A model generated the notes under the pieces. It was not told the origin of the DNA and made no database searches. It saw only the letters and a list, made by a program, of their open reading frames with translations. This document shows positions 38,230 to 46,268 of a stretch of DNA of 64,000 bases, in pieces. Position numbers and translations under genes: made by a program. Position 1 is the first letter of the stretch. Each line of letters starts with the position of its first letter. The stretch lies in the NCBI RefSeq assembly GCF_900637635.1, contig NZ_LR134383.1:1136501-1200500 (forward strand). The letters run 5' to 3'. This stretch comes from Legionella jordanis (GTDB taxonomy: Bacteria > Pseudomonadota > Gammaproteobacteria > Legionellales > Legionellaceae).

Positions 38230-40851
38230 TTAGTAGTAGCTAAATTCTTTTTCAGCTTCAAAAATGCTTTGATCCTTTTGCCCTCCGTCAAGGCTAAAAA
38301 ATCCATGCGGGGAGTAACTTTTTGAGCTTAACTTAGTCCACTCTTGAAATTCTTTATCTGAAACAAAAGGACCTGGATGCTCATCTTTAGGATTTGAAAT
38401 TTCCTGAATCGCAGTTTTTGTGAAGAGTATTCTCTGCTTGATTTCCTGCAGTTGGGGCAACAATTCAAAAACCAGACGTATAATCATTGGTGCAGTTTGT
38501 TGTTGTCGATAACCACTTTGAGTCCAAACCTCATTATTATTATCAAATAACGGATCGCCATGCTCCAAATAATTACGAAATGCCCGCAAAGCTGGATAAT
38601 TATTGTTTATGAATTCACAAGCCTTGAAGTGTTTGTATCCCCTAAGCGTCTCTAGATGTTGCAGGAGCTGTCCAGCATTGTACTCAATAGCATCATTCAG
38701 CTCATGAAAATCATCGAGCAGCTTATAAAGAGCTGGGCGATGCAGTTTTTTAGAGTGATTATCCCAGTCCTGAACCGTTGTAAATGCCAAGGAGGGATTG
38801 AGGTAGGCTACATCGATTAAAAATTCCCGGATATTTTCAAGCGCTTCAATGGCTAAATCCAGACGTTTAGAGGGGTTAAGCATATGTTGGGCTTGTGGAG
38901 CAACTTCTAAACGGTCGGCAAATGCTCTTAAGCTGTCGAGACCCTTAAATTTTGCTCTCCGCTCCTGTTCTCTTCTTTGACTTGCTAACTGTTCTTCCTC
39001 ACGCTTACGCTGTCTTTCTGACTCGCTGGTAGCAGGCTTACTCGTGGCTTTAGTTAGAATTTCACTTAGATGTTTGTAGTATTCACCCATGCTTTTCTTA
39101 GGAAAGCATTGCAGAATAGAACCAATTTGTTGCTTATTAGCTCTAAAAGCACCACTGAAAATGCCCTTGCACTGTTCGAAAACGGATTCCGGGGCTTTAT
39201 AAGTTTTCAATGCATCAAGAAACTCATTCTCTTCTTGGTCGTTGACTCTGCGCTCGACGGTTGAGCTGGCTTTCTGTTCCTCTGGAGCAGGTTCTTTGAC
39301 ACTGCACTCCAGATTAAAAAGATTGGCCCAGTAGGTTTTAGGATCGAATTGATAAGCACCAAGTTTTTGCTCCCTCAACACAAGCAAATTTATTAATCTT
39401 TGCCAGAAATAGGCAAATTCATCGCCAAAGATTTGCTTAAGGGCCTCCTCGTTTTGAAGAAATTGCTCAATTTTGTAGTGATAGTCTTTTTCATCTTGAT
39501 GGGTAATGGCGTCACGGATAACTATGAATGTCCGCCAATCGACTGTAGGGTCCAAATCAATCAGAAATTTAGAAAAATTTTTCCCGGTAATTAATTCCCC
39601 GAGTGATTGCAAAAGGCGAAGGGCAGCGTGACGTCCCATTTTCGAAGATAAATCAAATCTTTTTTCGAAGCGGTGTGGCCGCTTAATTTTGCCTTCCAGA
39701 AGAACTGAGCTTGGCAGTGCTGAGGTTTTTGACATCTTAATATGTTCGGAAAAACTGGCCAAGTTAATTAATTTAATTAAATTGTGCACATCGTTCGAAT
39801 AACCCACAAGGCATTTTGACGCAGCTAAGGTTATTGGAGGGACATCAATGTTTTGATCTGACTTCATCAAACTCATTGCTATTTTATGAAAAAAAGCTTT
39901 TAAAGCAGGTAGGTCTTTTTCGATAATGTCCGTCACGGCCTCTTCAATGATTGGTTGCAAGTCGCCAATTTCATTCAAAAACTGTCTACTGCTGCTCACT
40001 AAACGGAGTTTTTGTTCACGGTCTTCTGACTCTATGAGATCATCAAAATCCAATACAGGGATGGTTGTCACTTTGAATTCAGCCGGTTCGATAATTATTC
40101 CACCCAGTTGGTCAAAAGTAATCCAGGTAAATGGGGCAGGAGAGAAAAATTTGCTGTATTTTATCCTCAGCGTACTTGATAAATTCTGAATGGTTAAACA
40201 CAATTTTTCCAGCAAGAGACGATTTTTCGTCATTTGTTCATTGCTGATAGTGGCCAACTGCAGAGGGGAGGGATTTTTAGGCAGACCACCTTGCAATCTG
40301 GTTTCTGGCTTTTGAAATTCCATTAAAAATTGAATGACATTAAGAATGTAAATAACACGAGTTAAGTCAAATTGCGCATTTTCCTCATCATTTGGGTAAG
40401 TTTCTCTATCCGGTAAACTCCTTTTATCAGCAAAATCGTTCAAAAGAATGTTGTACCTTGTTAGGAATTTTTCGTGGTAAAGCTTCTGAATTGACTTACT
40501 CGCTGAGGTAAAATTGCTGCTCATTAAGGTGGTGGCAGTTTTATCTTCTGCACCTGCTGAGAGAAGGTCTATATACAAATCAAGATTTTCATTCACTGTG
40601 GCAAAAAGAAGTGCAGAAAATCCATCCTTTGTCGCATTTACATTAATTTTTAAATCATCATGATGAGAAATAAGCAACTTGATTAATCTTAAGGTGTCTT
40701 GATCCTGTGGTTTACATTGTTGGCAAGCATGAAGAAACGCAGCATTCGACTTACCTTTCTTAAGTAGCTCAAGAACTTCCTTTCCTGTCGTTATATGATT
40801 AGCGGTAATAAATCTTGCGATTTTGTCAATAACCTCATCAATCCGGGGCAT
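38230..40851 (-). CDS. Ankyrin protein with two HEPN-like domains, effector candidate
   Basis: An 873-residue protein. Residues 76-108 form a recognisable ankyrin repeat (DGFSALLFATVNENLDLYIDLLSAGAED). Two regions look like HEPN/HepT (DUF86-like) helical domains with Rx4H motifs: R446-D-A-I-T-H451 after LRLLQSLGEL and the DWRTFIV stretch, and R759-N-Y-L-E-H764 after AIEYNAGQLLQ and YPALRAF. HEPN domains with this motif are often ribonucleases or toxins. A coiled, charged linker lies at 600-635 (SERQRKREEEQLASQRREQE). The acidic tail EAEKEFSYY could be a Dot/Icm-type signal. It is transcribed alone. Not a recognised family. Confidence 0.62.
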   Translation of the reverse strand: MPRIDEVIDKIARFITANHITTGKEVLELLKKGKSNAAFLHACQQCKPQDQDTLRLIKLLISHHDDLKINVNATKDGFSALLFATVNENLDLYIDLLSAGAEDKTATTLMSSNFTSASKSIQKLYHEKFLTRYNILLNDFADKRSLPDRETYPNDEENAQFDLTRVIYILNVIQFLMEFQKPETRLQGGLPKNPSPLQLATISNEQMTKNRLLLEKLCLTIQNLSSTLRIKYSKFFSPAPFTWITFDQLGGIIIEPAEFKVTTIPVLDFDDLIESEDREQKLRLVSSSRQFLNEIGDLQPIIEEAVTDIIEKDLPALKAFFHKIAMSLMKSDQNIDVPPITLAASKCLVGYSNDVHNLIKLINLASFSEHIKMSKTSALPSSVLLEGKIKRPHRFEKRFDLSSKMGRHAALRLLQSLGELITGKNFSKFLIDLDPTVDWRTFIVIRDAITHQDEKDYHYKIEQFLQNEEALKQIFGDEFAYFWQRLINLLVLREQKLGAYQFDPKTYWANLFNLECSVKEPAPEEQKASSTVERRVNDQEENEFLDALKTYKAPESVFEQCKGIFSGAFRANKQQIGSILQCFPKKSMGEYYKHLSEILTKATSKPATSESERQRKREEEQLASQRREQERRAKFKGLDSLRAFADRLEVAPQAQHMLNPSKRLDLAIEALENIREFLIDVAYLNPSLAFTTVQDWDNHSKKLHRPALYKLLDDFHELNDAIEYNAGQLLQHLETLRGYKHFKACEFINNNYPALRAFRNYLEHGDPLFDNNNEVWTQSGYRQQQTAPMIIRLVFELLPQLQEIKQRILFTKTAIQEISNPKDEHPGPFVSDKEFQEWTKLSSKSYSPHGFFSLDGGQKDQSIFEAEKEFSYY

Positions 40852-40895
40852 ACTAATCTTCTCATCTAAATAAAATGGATTGAGTTTAAAGAAGA

Positions 40896-40915
40896 AAGCT
40901 TAAGGGACAATTAAG
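40896..40915 (-). promoter_or_regulatory. Possible PmrA box upstream of the ankyrin/HEPN gene
   Basis: Read on the minus strand, CTTAATTGTCCCTTAAGCTT has two CTTAA half-sites exactly 11 nt apart, as in the L. pneumophila PmrA consensus cTTAATatTN2cTTAATatT. It lies about 45-64 nt before the start codon. One half-site is imperfect, so this is tentative. Confidence 0.4.
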
Positions 40916-40961
40916 TGAATTTGAAAAATAAAGTTCATACGGCTTGTTTCAGAGGCGGTTT

Positions 40962-41645
40962 TTAGGCCACAGTTTTAAACTTTAAGGCTTCTACATCAAT
41001 GAAGCTGATATTTTTATTTATCATTTTTATTAATTGCTCTTTTTGAAAGAGGGCTAGTAATCGGCTGGTGGTTTCTGCTGTAATCCCTAAAAAATTAGCA
41101 ATATCTTGTTGCTTCATGGGCAAAGTATAAGGGTAGGGGATATTGCATTGTTTAATGCGATTGGCTAAATGGATGAAAAAACTGCCAAGCCGTTGTGCCG
41201 CGGGAATCGAAGCGGAATAATAGTAATTGAAAGACAAGCTTGGAAATTTTTGCGTAACCTCAAGCAGTTTTGCTTGTAAAGTTGCAGAGCTGCAAGTGAA
41301 ATCAAGCAAATGTTGCAAAGAAAGTTCACAAGTTGTGGTTTCGACCAGGGCGCATACTGCATGCGGGTGCATTTTGTTGGGAATTGCATCAAATCCAATC
41401 GGTTCGCCCGGCAAGTAAAAATGAATGATTTGCTCTTTTCCGGTGGCTAAAAATTGCTGTGCTTTGGCGGCGCCTTGCCTGATAATTTTAATATGGTCCA
41501 AAGCTGAGTTCGCTTTGACCAACACCTCTCCCGCTTGATAAATCCTGGTTTTATTAAGAGATGAAGAAGGCGGATTCTGGCAGAAAGAGACTAAAGTGCA
41601 TGCCTGGCATGGGTTATAGCTATGTGAGGAAGGCCAAAGAGTCAA
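40962..41645 (-). CDS. fnr: FNR-type oxygen-sensing regulator
   Basis: A 227-residue Crp/Fnr regulator. The N-terminus has C13-x2-C16-x5-C22, the spacing of the FNR [4Fe-4S] ligands, and a fourth Cys106 in ALVETTTCEL aligns with the FNR Cys122. All four ligands are therefore present, and the protein should sense O2 or NO. The HTH MKQQDIANFLGITAETTSRLL matches the FNR recognition helix (E..SR). It is divergent from the cytochrome bd operon, and a perfect FNR box lies 26 nt before its start, which implies control of both genes. Confidence 0.9.
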   Translation of the reverse strand: MTLWPSSHSYNPCQACTLVSFCQNPPSSSLNKTRIYQAGEVLVKANSALDHIKIIRQGAAKAQQFLATGKEQIIHFYLPGEPIGFDAIPNKMHPHAVCALVETTTCELSLQHLLDFTCSSATLQAKLLEVTQKFPSLSFNYYYSASIPAAQRLGSFFIHLANRIKQCNIPYPYTLPMKQQDIANFLGITAETTSRLLALFQKEQLIKMINKNISFIDVEALKFKTVA

Positions 41646-41670
41646 ACTACCGCTACCTTAAAAATCAAAC

Positions 41671-41684
41671 TTGATCTGGATCAA
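41671..41684. promoter_or_regulatory. Perfect FNR-binding site
   Basis: TTGATCTGGATCAA matches the FNR consensus TTGAT-N4-ATCAA exactly. Its centre is about 41 nt before a possible start at 41719 (with TAATCT as -10, 41707-41712), the class II activation position for the cyd genes, while it sits at the promoter of the divergent fnr. Confidence 0.85.
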
Positions 41685-41742
41685 GTTATTTTAGCCAAAT
41701 ATAGGTTAATCTTCAATCAATCAATCTTTTCTTTTAGCAATC

Positions 41743-41913
41743 ATGAAAGCGATCGCTCGTGATATCCAAGTAACTTTATTTTTTAAATTGTTATTTTTAT
41801 TCCTCCTGTGGTGGGTTTGTTTCAGCGGTCCAAAACATAAAATTAGCCCACAGGACCTGTTTCTTGCACGGGGTGGTGTGCATTCACAATTAACAAAAAC
41901 GAGTACAAGGTGA
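41743..41913 (+). CDS. cydP: CydP-like small subunit of cytochrome bd oxidase
   Basis: A 56-residue small membrane protein, easily missed by gene finders. It has one membrane helix (about 10-28, VTLFFKLLFLFLLWWVCFSG) ended by FSGP, a pattern typical of the small-subunit CydP found before cydA in many gammaproteobacteria. Its stop lies 4 nt before the cydA ATG. It is proposed to be a part of the bd oxidase complex and is probably translated with cydA. A clear ribosome binding site for it is not visible. Confidence 0.72.
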   Translation: MKAIARDIQVTLFFKLLFLFLLWWVCFSGPKHKISPQDLFLARGGVHSQLTKTSTR

Positions 41914-41917
41914 TTCT

Positions 41918-43447
41918 ATGATTCCTGGCAGTGATGTGGTTGATCTTTCTCGCCTACAGTTTGCGCTGACGGCCCTCTATCATTTTTTATTCGTGCCGCT
42001 GACGCTGGGACTTTCTTTGCTTCTTGCAATAATGGAAACCATCTACGTCATGACTGGAAAAGAAATATGGCGTCAGCTGGTTAAATATTGGGGATTATTA
42101 TTTGGGATTAACTTCGTTATGGGGGTGGCCACGGGATTAACCATGGAGTTTCAGTTTGGAACCAACTGGGCGTACTACTCACATTACGTAGGCGATGTTT
42201 TTGGAGCCCCTTTGGCCATCGAAGGCTTAATGGCTTTTTTCCTCGAAGCCACTTTCGTTGGTTTGTTTTTCTTTGGTTGGGATCGCCTAACCAGGTTCCA
42301 ACATATGGTTTGCACTTGGTTGTTGGCCTTGGGCACGAATCTTTCAGCCTTATGGATTTTGATTGCTAACGGTTGGATGCAAAATCCAGTAGGGGCGGAG
42401 TTTAATTTTAAGACCATGCGCATGGAAGTGAATCATTTCTTTGACATCTTCTTTAACCCGGTTGCTCAAGCTAAATTCGTGCATACGATTAGTGCGGGTT
42501 ATGTTACCGGTGCGGTATTTGTATTATCCGTAAGCGCCTATTTTTTATTGCGGGGGCGCAATATCCCTTTCGCCAAACGTTCAATGACAGTTGCTGTTTC
42601 CTTTGGGTTGGCATCGGCTCTTTCGGTGGTGGTCCTGGGTGATGAGAGTGGTTATTTGGCAAATAGCAATCAAAAAATGAAAATGGCTGCGATGGAGGCT
42701 ATGTGGCACACAGAAAAAGCACCAGCCAGTTTGACTTTAATTGGTATACCTGATGAACAGAATCAGAACACCAAATATGCAGTTGAAATTCCTTATGTAT
42801 TGGGATTAATTGCTACACGCTCTTTAAATGAACCGCTTGAAGGAATTTCTGAACTGATAGAACAAGGGAAGCAACACATTCATGAAGGTATGCGCGCCTA
42901 TAAGGCTTTAACCCAACTGCAAATTAATCCAGGGGATGAGCAAGCCAAGACGGAGTTTCAAAAGTATGGGAAATCCTTAGGCTATGGTTTGCTGCTAAAA
43001 AAATACCGTGAATCCGTTTCCGATGCCAGTGAGGAACAGGTGGATAAAGCTGCTCATGACTTAGCTCCTCATGTAACACCGATGTTCTTTTCATTTCGAA
43101 TCATGGTGGCGTGTGGGTTCTTTTTTATCTTCCTGTTTGCAATGGGGTTTTATTTATCGATCAAAAGAAAATTGCACAGCACTCGCTGGTATCTAGTCAT
43201 TGCCTGGTTAGCACTTCCACTTCCCTGGGTAGCTGCCGAACTGGGTTGGGTGGTTGCTGAGTATGGCCGCCAACCTTGGGTGGTTCAGGGAATTTTGCCG
43301 ACCGCGGTTGCAACTTCCTCTGTAAGCTCATCGCAGCTTATCACCTCACTCATCTTTTTTATAAGTTTTTACAGCACCTTGGCCATTATTGAGCTGTATT
43401 TGATGGTGAAATACATTCGCTTAGGTCCTGAACAAGCAAGCCATTAG
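41918..43447 (+). CDS. cydA: Cytochrome bd quinol oxidase subunit I
   Basis: A 509-residue polytopic membrane protein that carries the hemes b558, b595 and d and the quinol site. The heme ligand histidines are in LTALYHFLFVPLTLG (His22) and FVHTISAGYVTG (His189), and the axial Met is in SFRIMVACGFF. VAEYGRQPWVVQG is the family hallmark. The quinol (Q) loop is of the short type. The enzyme is a high-affinity terminal oxidase used at low oxygen. The gene is placed under the FNR site together with cydP. Confidence 0.95.
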   Translation: MIPGSDVVDLSRLQFALTALYHFLFVPLTLGLSLLLAIMETIYVMTGKEIWRQLVKYWGLLFGINFVMGVATGLTMEFQFGTNWAYYSHYVGDVFGAPLAIEGLMAFFLEATFVGLFFFGWDRLTRFQHMVCTWLLALGTNLSALWILIANGWMQNPVGAEFNFKTMRMEVNHFFDIFFNPVAQAKFVHTISAGYVTGAVFVLSVSAYFLLRGRNIPFAKRSMTVAVSFGLASALSVVVLGDESGYLANSNQKMKMAAMEAMWHTEKAPASLTLIGIPDEQNQNTKYAVEIPYVLGLIATRSLNEPLEGISELIEQGKQHIHEGMRAYKALTQLQINPGDEQAKTEFQKYGKSLGYGLLLKKYRESVSDASEEQVDKAAHDLAPHVTPMFFSFRIMVACGFFFIFLFAMGFYLSIKRKLHSTRWYLVIAWLALPLPWVAAELGWVVAEYGRQPWVVQGILPTAVATSSVSSSQLITSLIFFISFYSTLAIIELYLMVKYIRLGPEQASH

Positions 43448-43458
43448 GAGAAATGAAT

Positions 43459-44595
43459 ATGTCTTTGGATTATGAAACACTACGCCTTATTTGGTGGATT
43501 TTGCTGGGCTTGTTATTAATTGGATTTGCAATCATGGATGGTTTTGATTTGGGCATTGCAATTTGGCTACCGTTTGTTGCCAGAACCGACATGGAAAAGC
43601 GAATATTAATCAATTGCATTGGACCAACCTGGGAAGGCAATCAAGTCTGGTTCATTTTAGGCGGAGGTGCAATTTTTGCCGCATGGCCCATGCTCTATGC
43701 GCTTTCTTTCTCTGCATTTTATTTAGCCATGTTGCTGGTGCTCCTGGCTTTTATTTTGCGGCCTGTAGGGTTCAAATACCGTTCTAAATTGAACCATCCG
43801 AAATGGCGGCGATCTTGGGATAGCGCCTTATTTATTGGAGGGTTCATTCCCGCTTTGATTTTTGGCGTTGCCATTGGCAATGTGTTGCAAGGTGTGCCTT
43901 TTCAATTTGATCCAAGCCTGCGTTCATTCTACAGCGGTACATTTTTAGCGTTACTCAATCCATTTGCACTGCTCTGTGGTGTTTTATCAGTAGCGATGTT
44001 GGCTATGCAGGGAGCTTATTTTATCAATATTAAAACGGAAGGGCATTTGCAACAAAGGGCAGTCAAAGCGGGACGTGCTGCGAGTTTATTAACCATATGC
44101 CTCTTTGGCATAGGGGGTTTTTGGATTTATAGTGCCGTAGATGGCTACAGTTTACTCTCTATTCCTGCTTATGATGGTCCATCAAATCCATTGTATAAGC
44201 AAGTGATACGCGAATCCGGTGCCTGGTTGGGCAATTATCAAAAAATGCCTGCAACCCTGCTCATGCCTGCGATTGGCATAATCTGCTCTTTCTTAGCGAT
44301 GTTCCTGGACAGAAAACCCTTGCTTGCATTCCTCTCCAGCTCGCTGAGTATTTTTGGGATTATTGCTACGGTTGGGGTGAGCATGTTTCCCTTTATTTTA
44401 CCCTCATCCAGCAATCCTAATCAGAGTTTAACTGTATGGGATAGTTCATCAAGTGAATTAACTTTATTAATTATGTTAATCGCAACCATTGTCTTTTTAC
44501 CGCTGGTTATTTTGTACACATCCTGGGTCTACCGTGTTTTGCGGGGAAAGGTTACGGTGAACAGTATTGTCGAAAATGATAAGGTATTTTATTAG
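43459..44595 (+). CDS. cydB: Cytochrome bd quinol oxidase subunit II
   Basis: A 378-residue membrane protein, the partner of CydA. The characteristic beginning YETLRLIWWILLG, AIMDGFDLGI (the MDGFDLG motif) and LINCIGPTWEGNQVW are present. ATG 43459 is chosen because AGGAG stands 8 nt before; another ATG lies 6 nt upstream. It starts 11 nt after cydA and is followed by cydX 11 nt later. Confidence 0.95.
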   Translation: MSLDYETLRLIWWILLGLLLIGFAIMDGFDLGIAIWLPFVARTDMEKRILINCIGPTWEGNQVWFILGGGAIFAAWPMLYALSFSAFYLAMLLVLLAFILRPVGFKYRSKLNHPKWRRSWDSALFIGGFIPALIFGVAIGNVLQGVPFQFDPSLRSFYSGTFLALLNPFALLCGVLSVAMLAMQGAYFINIKTEGHLQQRAVKAGRAASLLTICLFGIGGFWIYSAVDGYSLLSIPAYDGPSNPLYKQVIRESGAWLGNYQKMPATLLMPAIGIICSFLAMFLDRKPLLAFLSSSLSIFGIIATVGVSMFPFILPSSSNPNQSLTVWDSSSSELTLLIMLIATIVFLPLVILYTSWVYRVLRGKVTVNSIVENDKVFY

Positions 44596-44606
44596 GAGAA
44601 TGAGAG

Positions 44607-44726
44607 ATGTGGTATTTTTCTTGGATATTGGGTACTGGATTGGCATGCACTTTTGCTGTTCTTAATGCTCTTTGGCTTGAAGTGCGAAGCAATGATGCAC
44701 CCAAAGAGATGAAAGGGGCTGATTAA
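44607..44726 (+). CDS. cydX: CydX, small subunit of cytochrome bd oxidase
   Basis: A 39-residue single-helix protein beginning MWYFSWILGTGLACTFAVLN, the classical CydX/YbgT start, and ending with a charged tail. CydX is needed for stability and activity of the bd oxidase in E. coli. It has a good ribosome binding site (AGGAGAATGAG) and lies directly after cydB. The hairpin at 44709 overlaps its stop. Confidence 0.9.
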   Translation: MWYFSWILGTGLACTFAVLNALWLEVRSNDAPKEMKGAD

Positions 44727-44743
44727 CACAGTCCCTTTCATTT
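44709..44743 (+). terminator. Terminator of the cyd operon
   Basis: A 13-bp stem (ATGAAAGGGGCTG / CAGTCCCTTTCAT, one G-U wobble) with loop ATTAACA starts inside the cydX 3' end and is followed by TT. It is strong enough to stop transcription at the operon's end. Confidence 0.65.
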
Positions 44744-44750
44744 AAAAGAA

Positions 44751-44933
44751 TTATTTAGCCCTTCGCCGTGATCTTGATTCCAGGAAGTAGGTCAGCCCTA
44801 ATTCAAGTAAATAAGTGAGAAAAGCTCCCCCTTTGCCGTTCCCGGTTTTAGCCAGTTTGCTCTTGCGAACCGCATCTAAAACAAGTTTAAGCAACTTGAA
44901 CCGGATGTAGCTAATAAAAATTCGATATAACAT
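44751..44933 (-). CDS. Small basic protein of unknown function
   Basis: A 60-residue protein with no domain I recognise. It starts with hydrophobic residues (MLYRIFISYIRFKLLKLVLDAV) and ends in an Arg/Lys-rich tail. An AGGA lies 7-9 nt before the ATG, supporting translation. Position between the cyd operon and the antiporter gives no functional clue. It may be an inner-membrane-associated small protein. Confidence 0.5.
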   Translation of the reverse strand: MLYRIFISYIRFKLLKLVLDAVRKSKLAKTGNGKGGAFLTYLLELGLTYFLESRSRRRAK

Positions 44934-45070
44934 GTGAAATCCTCGGCTGTTGATTTATGAAGTATAGATGATCTTGGGAATTAAGGTTTTCAAATAAAAA
45001 ATATTATTAAAGGAAAATTTACCGGAGATAGCAGTTAAGACCTTAACAATGCCTTATCTAAGAGTTGAAT

Positions 45071-46030
45071 CTACTTCATTGCTGCATTAATAATTAAAGA
45101 ACACATGTAGCAAATGTAAATAAGGACCAGTATCCCTCCGTGCCAACGAGCCATTTTTTGTTTATTACGATAGTTTATCCACAATAACACAAAGGTGGTT
45201 ATGAACATCACTGGAATATCACGCCATAACAAAGTTGTGCTGATTACAGCGGGATGAATAATGCTAGGAAATATGATCACTGCCAAAAGATTAAACATGT
45301 TCGCGCCTAAAATATTACCAATGGCAATGTCATCGGCATCTTTTAGCACAGCAACAACGGAAGTCATTAATTCAGGTAAGCAAGTGCCTATGGAAAGAAT
45401 GGTTAATCCCATAATCAAATCACTAACTCCTAGCATGTGACCTAAAGTAATCGAGCTATTGACCAGGTAACGGGCACTAATGGGTAATACAATTAAGCCA
45501 ATAAGCAAATGGATGACGTGTATTTTAAGCGAGCGTTTGGCCAGCACCGCGTGTTGAAAGGCAAGAGTTTGTTGTCGTTGGGGTCGTTGCTGTCTGGTTA
45601 AAAAAATAAAATAACCAAGTAATCCAAGGCACATTAATAGCAGCAAGCAACCGTCTAGCACCCCAAGGTATCCGTCTAGCATCAGCGAGTAAGAAAAAAG
45701 CATGACCAAAAACAGCAAAGGATACTCACGCCGCAACAGGGTTGACTGCACACGAAGCGGTTTAATCAGTGCGGTCAATCCTAATACCAGACCTATGTTG
45801 GCGATGTTAGTACCTATTGCATCGCCTATTGTGATATCCGGTGCTCCCTCGATGGAAGCGGTAATGGCAATCATAATTTCAGGCGCTGAAGTGCCTAGAG
45901 CCACTAAAGTAAATCCCACAAGTAATGGAGAAAGACGATAATGAGCCGCAATACCAGAAGCCCCGGTAACCAAATTGTTTGCAGCCCATAATAAGGCAAT
46001 AAGGCTAACTAGCATCAATAAAATAATCAT
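45071..46030 (-). CDS. Na+/Ca2+ exchanger family antiporter (YrbG)
   Basis: A 319-residue membrane protein of the CaCA family that exchanges Ca2+ with Na+ or H+. The two inverted alpha repeats are visible: GFTLVALGTSAPEIMIAI and GLTILSIGTCLPELMTSV, each with the conserved GTSxPE/GTCLPE glutamate that binds the ion. It has ten membrane segments. The start is placed at ATG 46030 because GAGA precedes it; 46036 is also possible. It is transcribed alone. Confidence 0.9.
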   Translation of the reverse strand: MIILLMLVSLIALLWAANNLVTGASGIAAHYRLSPLLVGFTLVALGTSAPEIMIAITASIEGAPDITIGDAIGTNIANIGLVLGLTALIKPLRVQSTLLRREYPLLFLVMLFSYSLMLDGYLGVLDGCLLLLMCLGLLGYFIFLTRQQRPQRQQTLAFQHAVLAKRSLKIHVIHLLIGLIVLPISARYLVNSSITLGHMLGVSDLIMGLTILSIGTCLPELMTSVVAVLKDADDIAIGNILGANMFNLLAVIIFPSIIHPAVISTTLLWRDIPVMFITTFVLLWINYRNKQKMARWHGGILVLIYICYMCSLIINAAMK

Positions 46031-46268
46031 AACCATTCTCACAAAAATCAAGACCTGATAATACTGGATTTATTGGCGAACACAATAAGGTAATATGTTC
46101 AAAAACTTTGCAAATTGTTAATGTTGTGGTAGGATATGTCACTTGCTGCTGCAAACAGGGTTTTAAAAGGGAGAGAAACAGCAAGTTGGACGTCCTCTCC
46201 TGTGCCAATTCAATCTGCCTTGTTTAAACATCTTCAAAATTAAGCCCTCAGGGCGATTAAAAACTTCA

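Noticed and set aside
46135-46242. 35-codon ORF with GGTAGGAT before the ATG
   Set aside because: The ribosome binding site is too near the start, the composition is unremarkable and it covers the gap in which promoters must lie.
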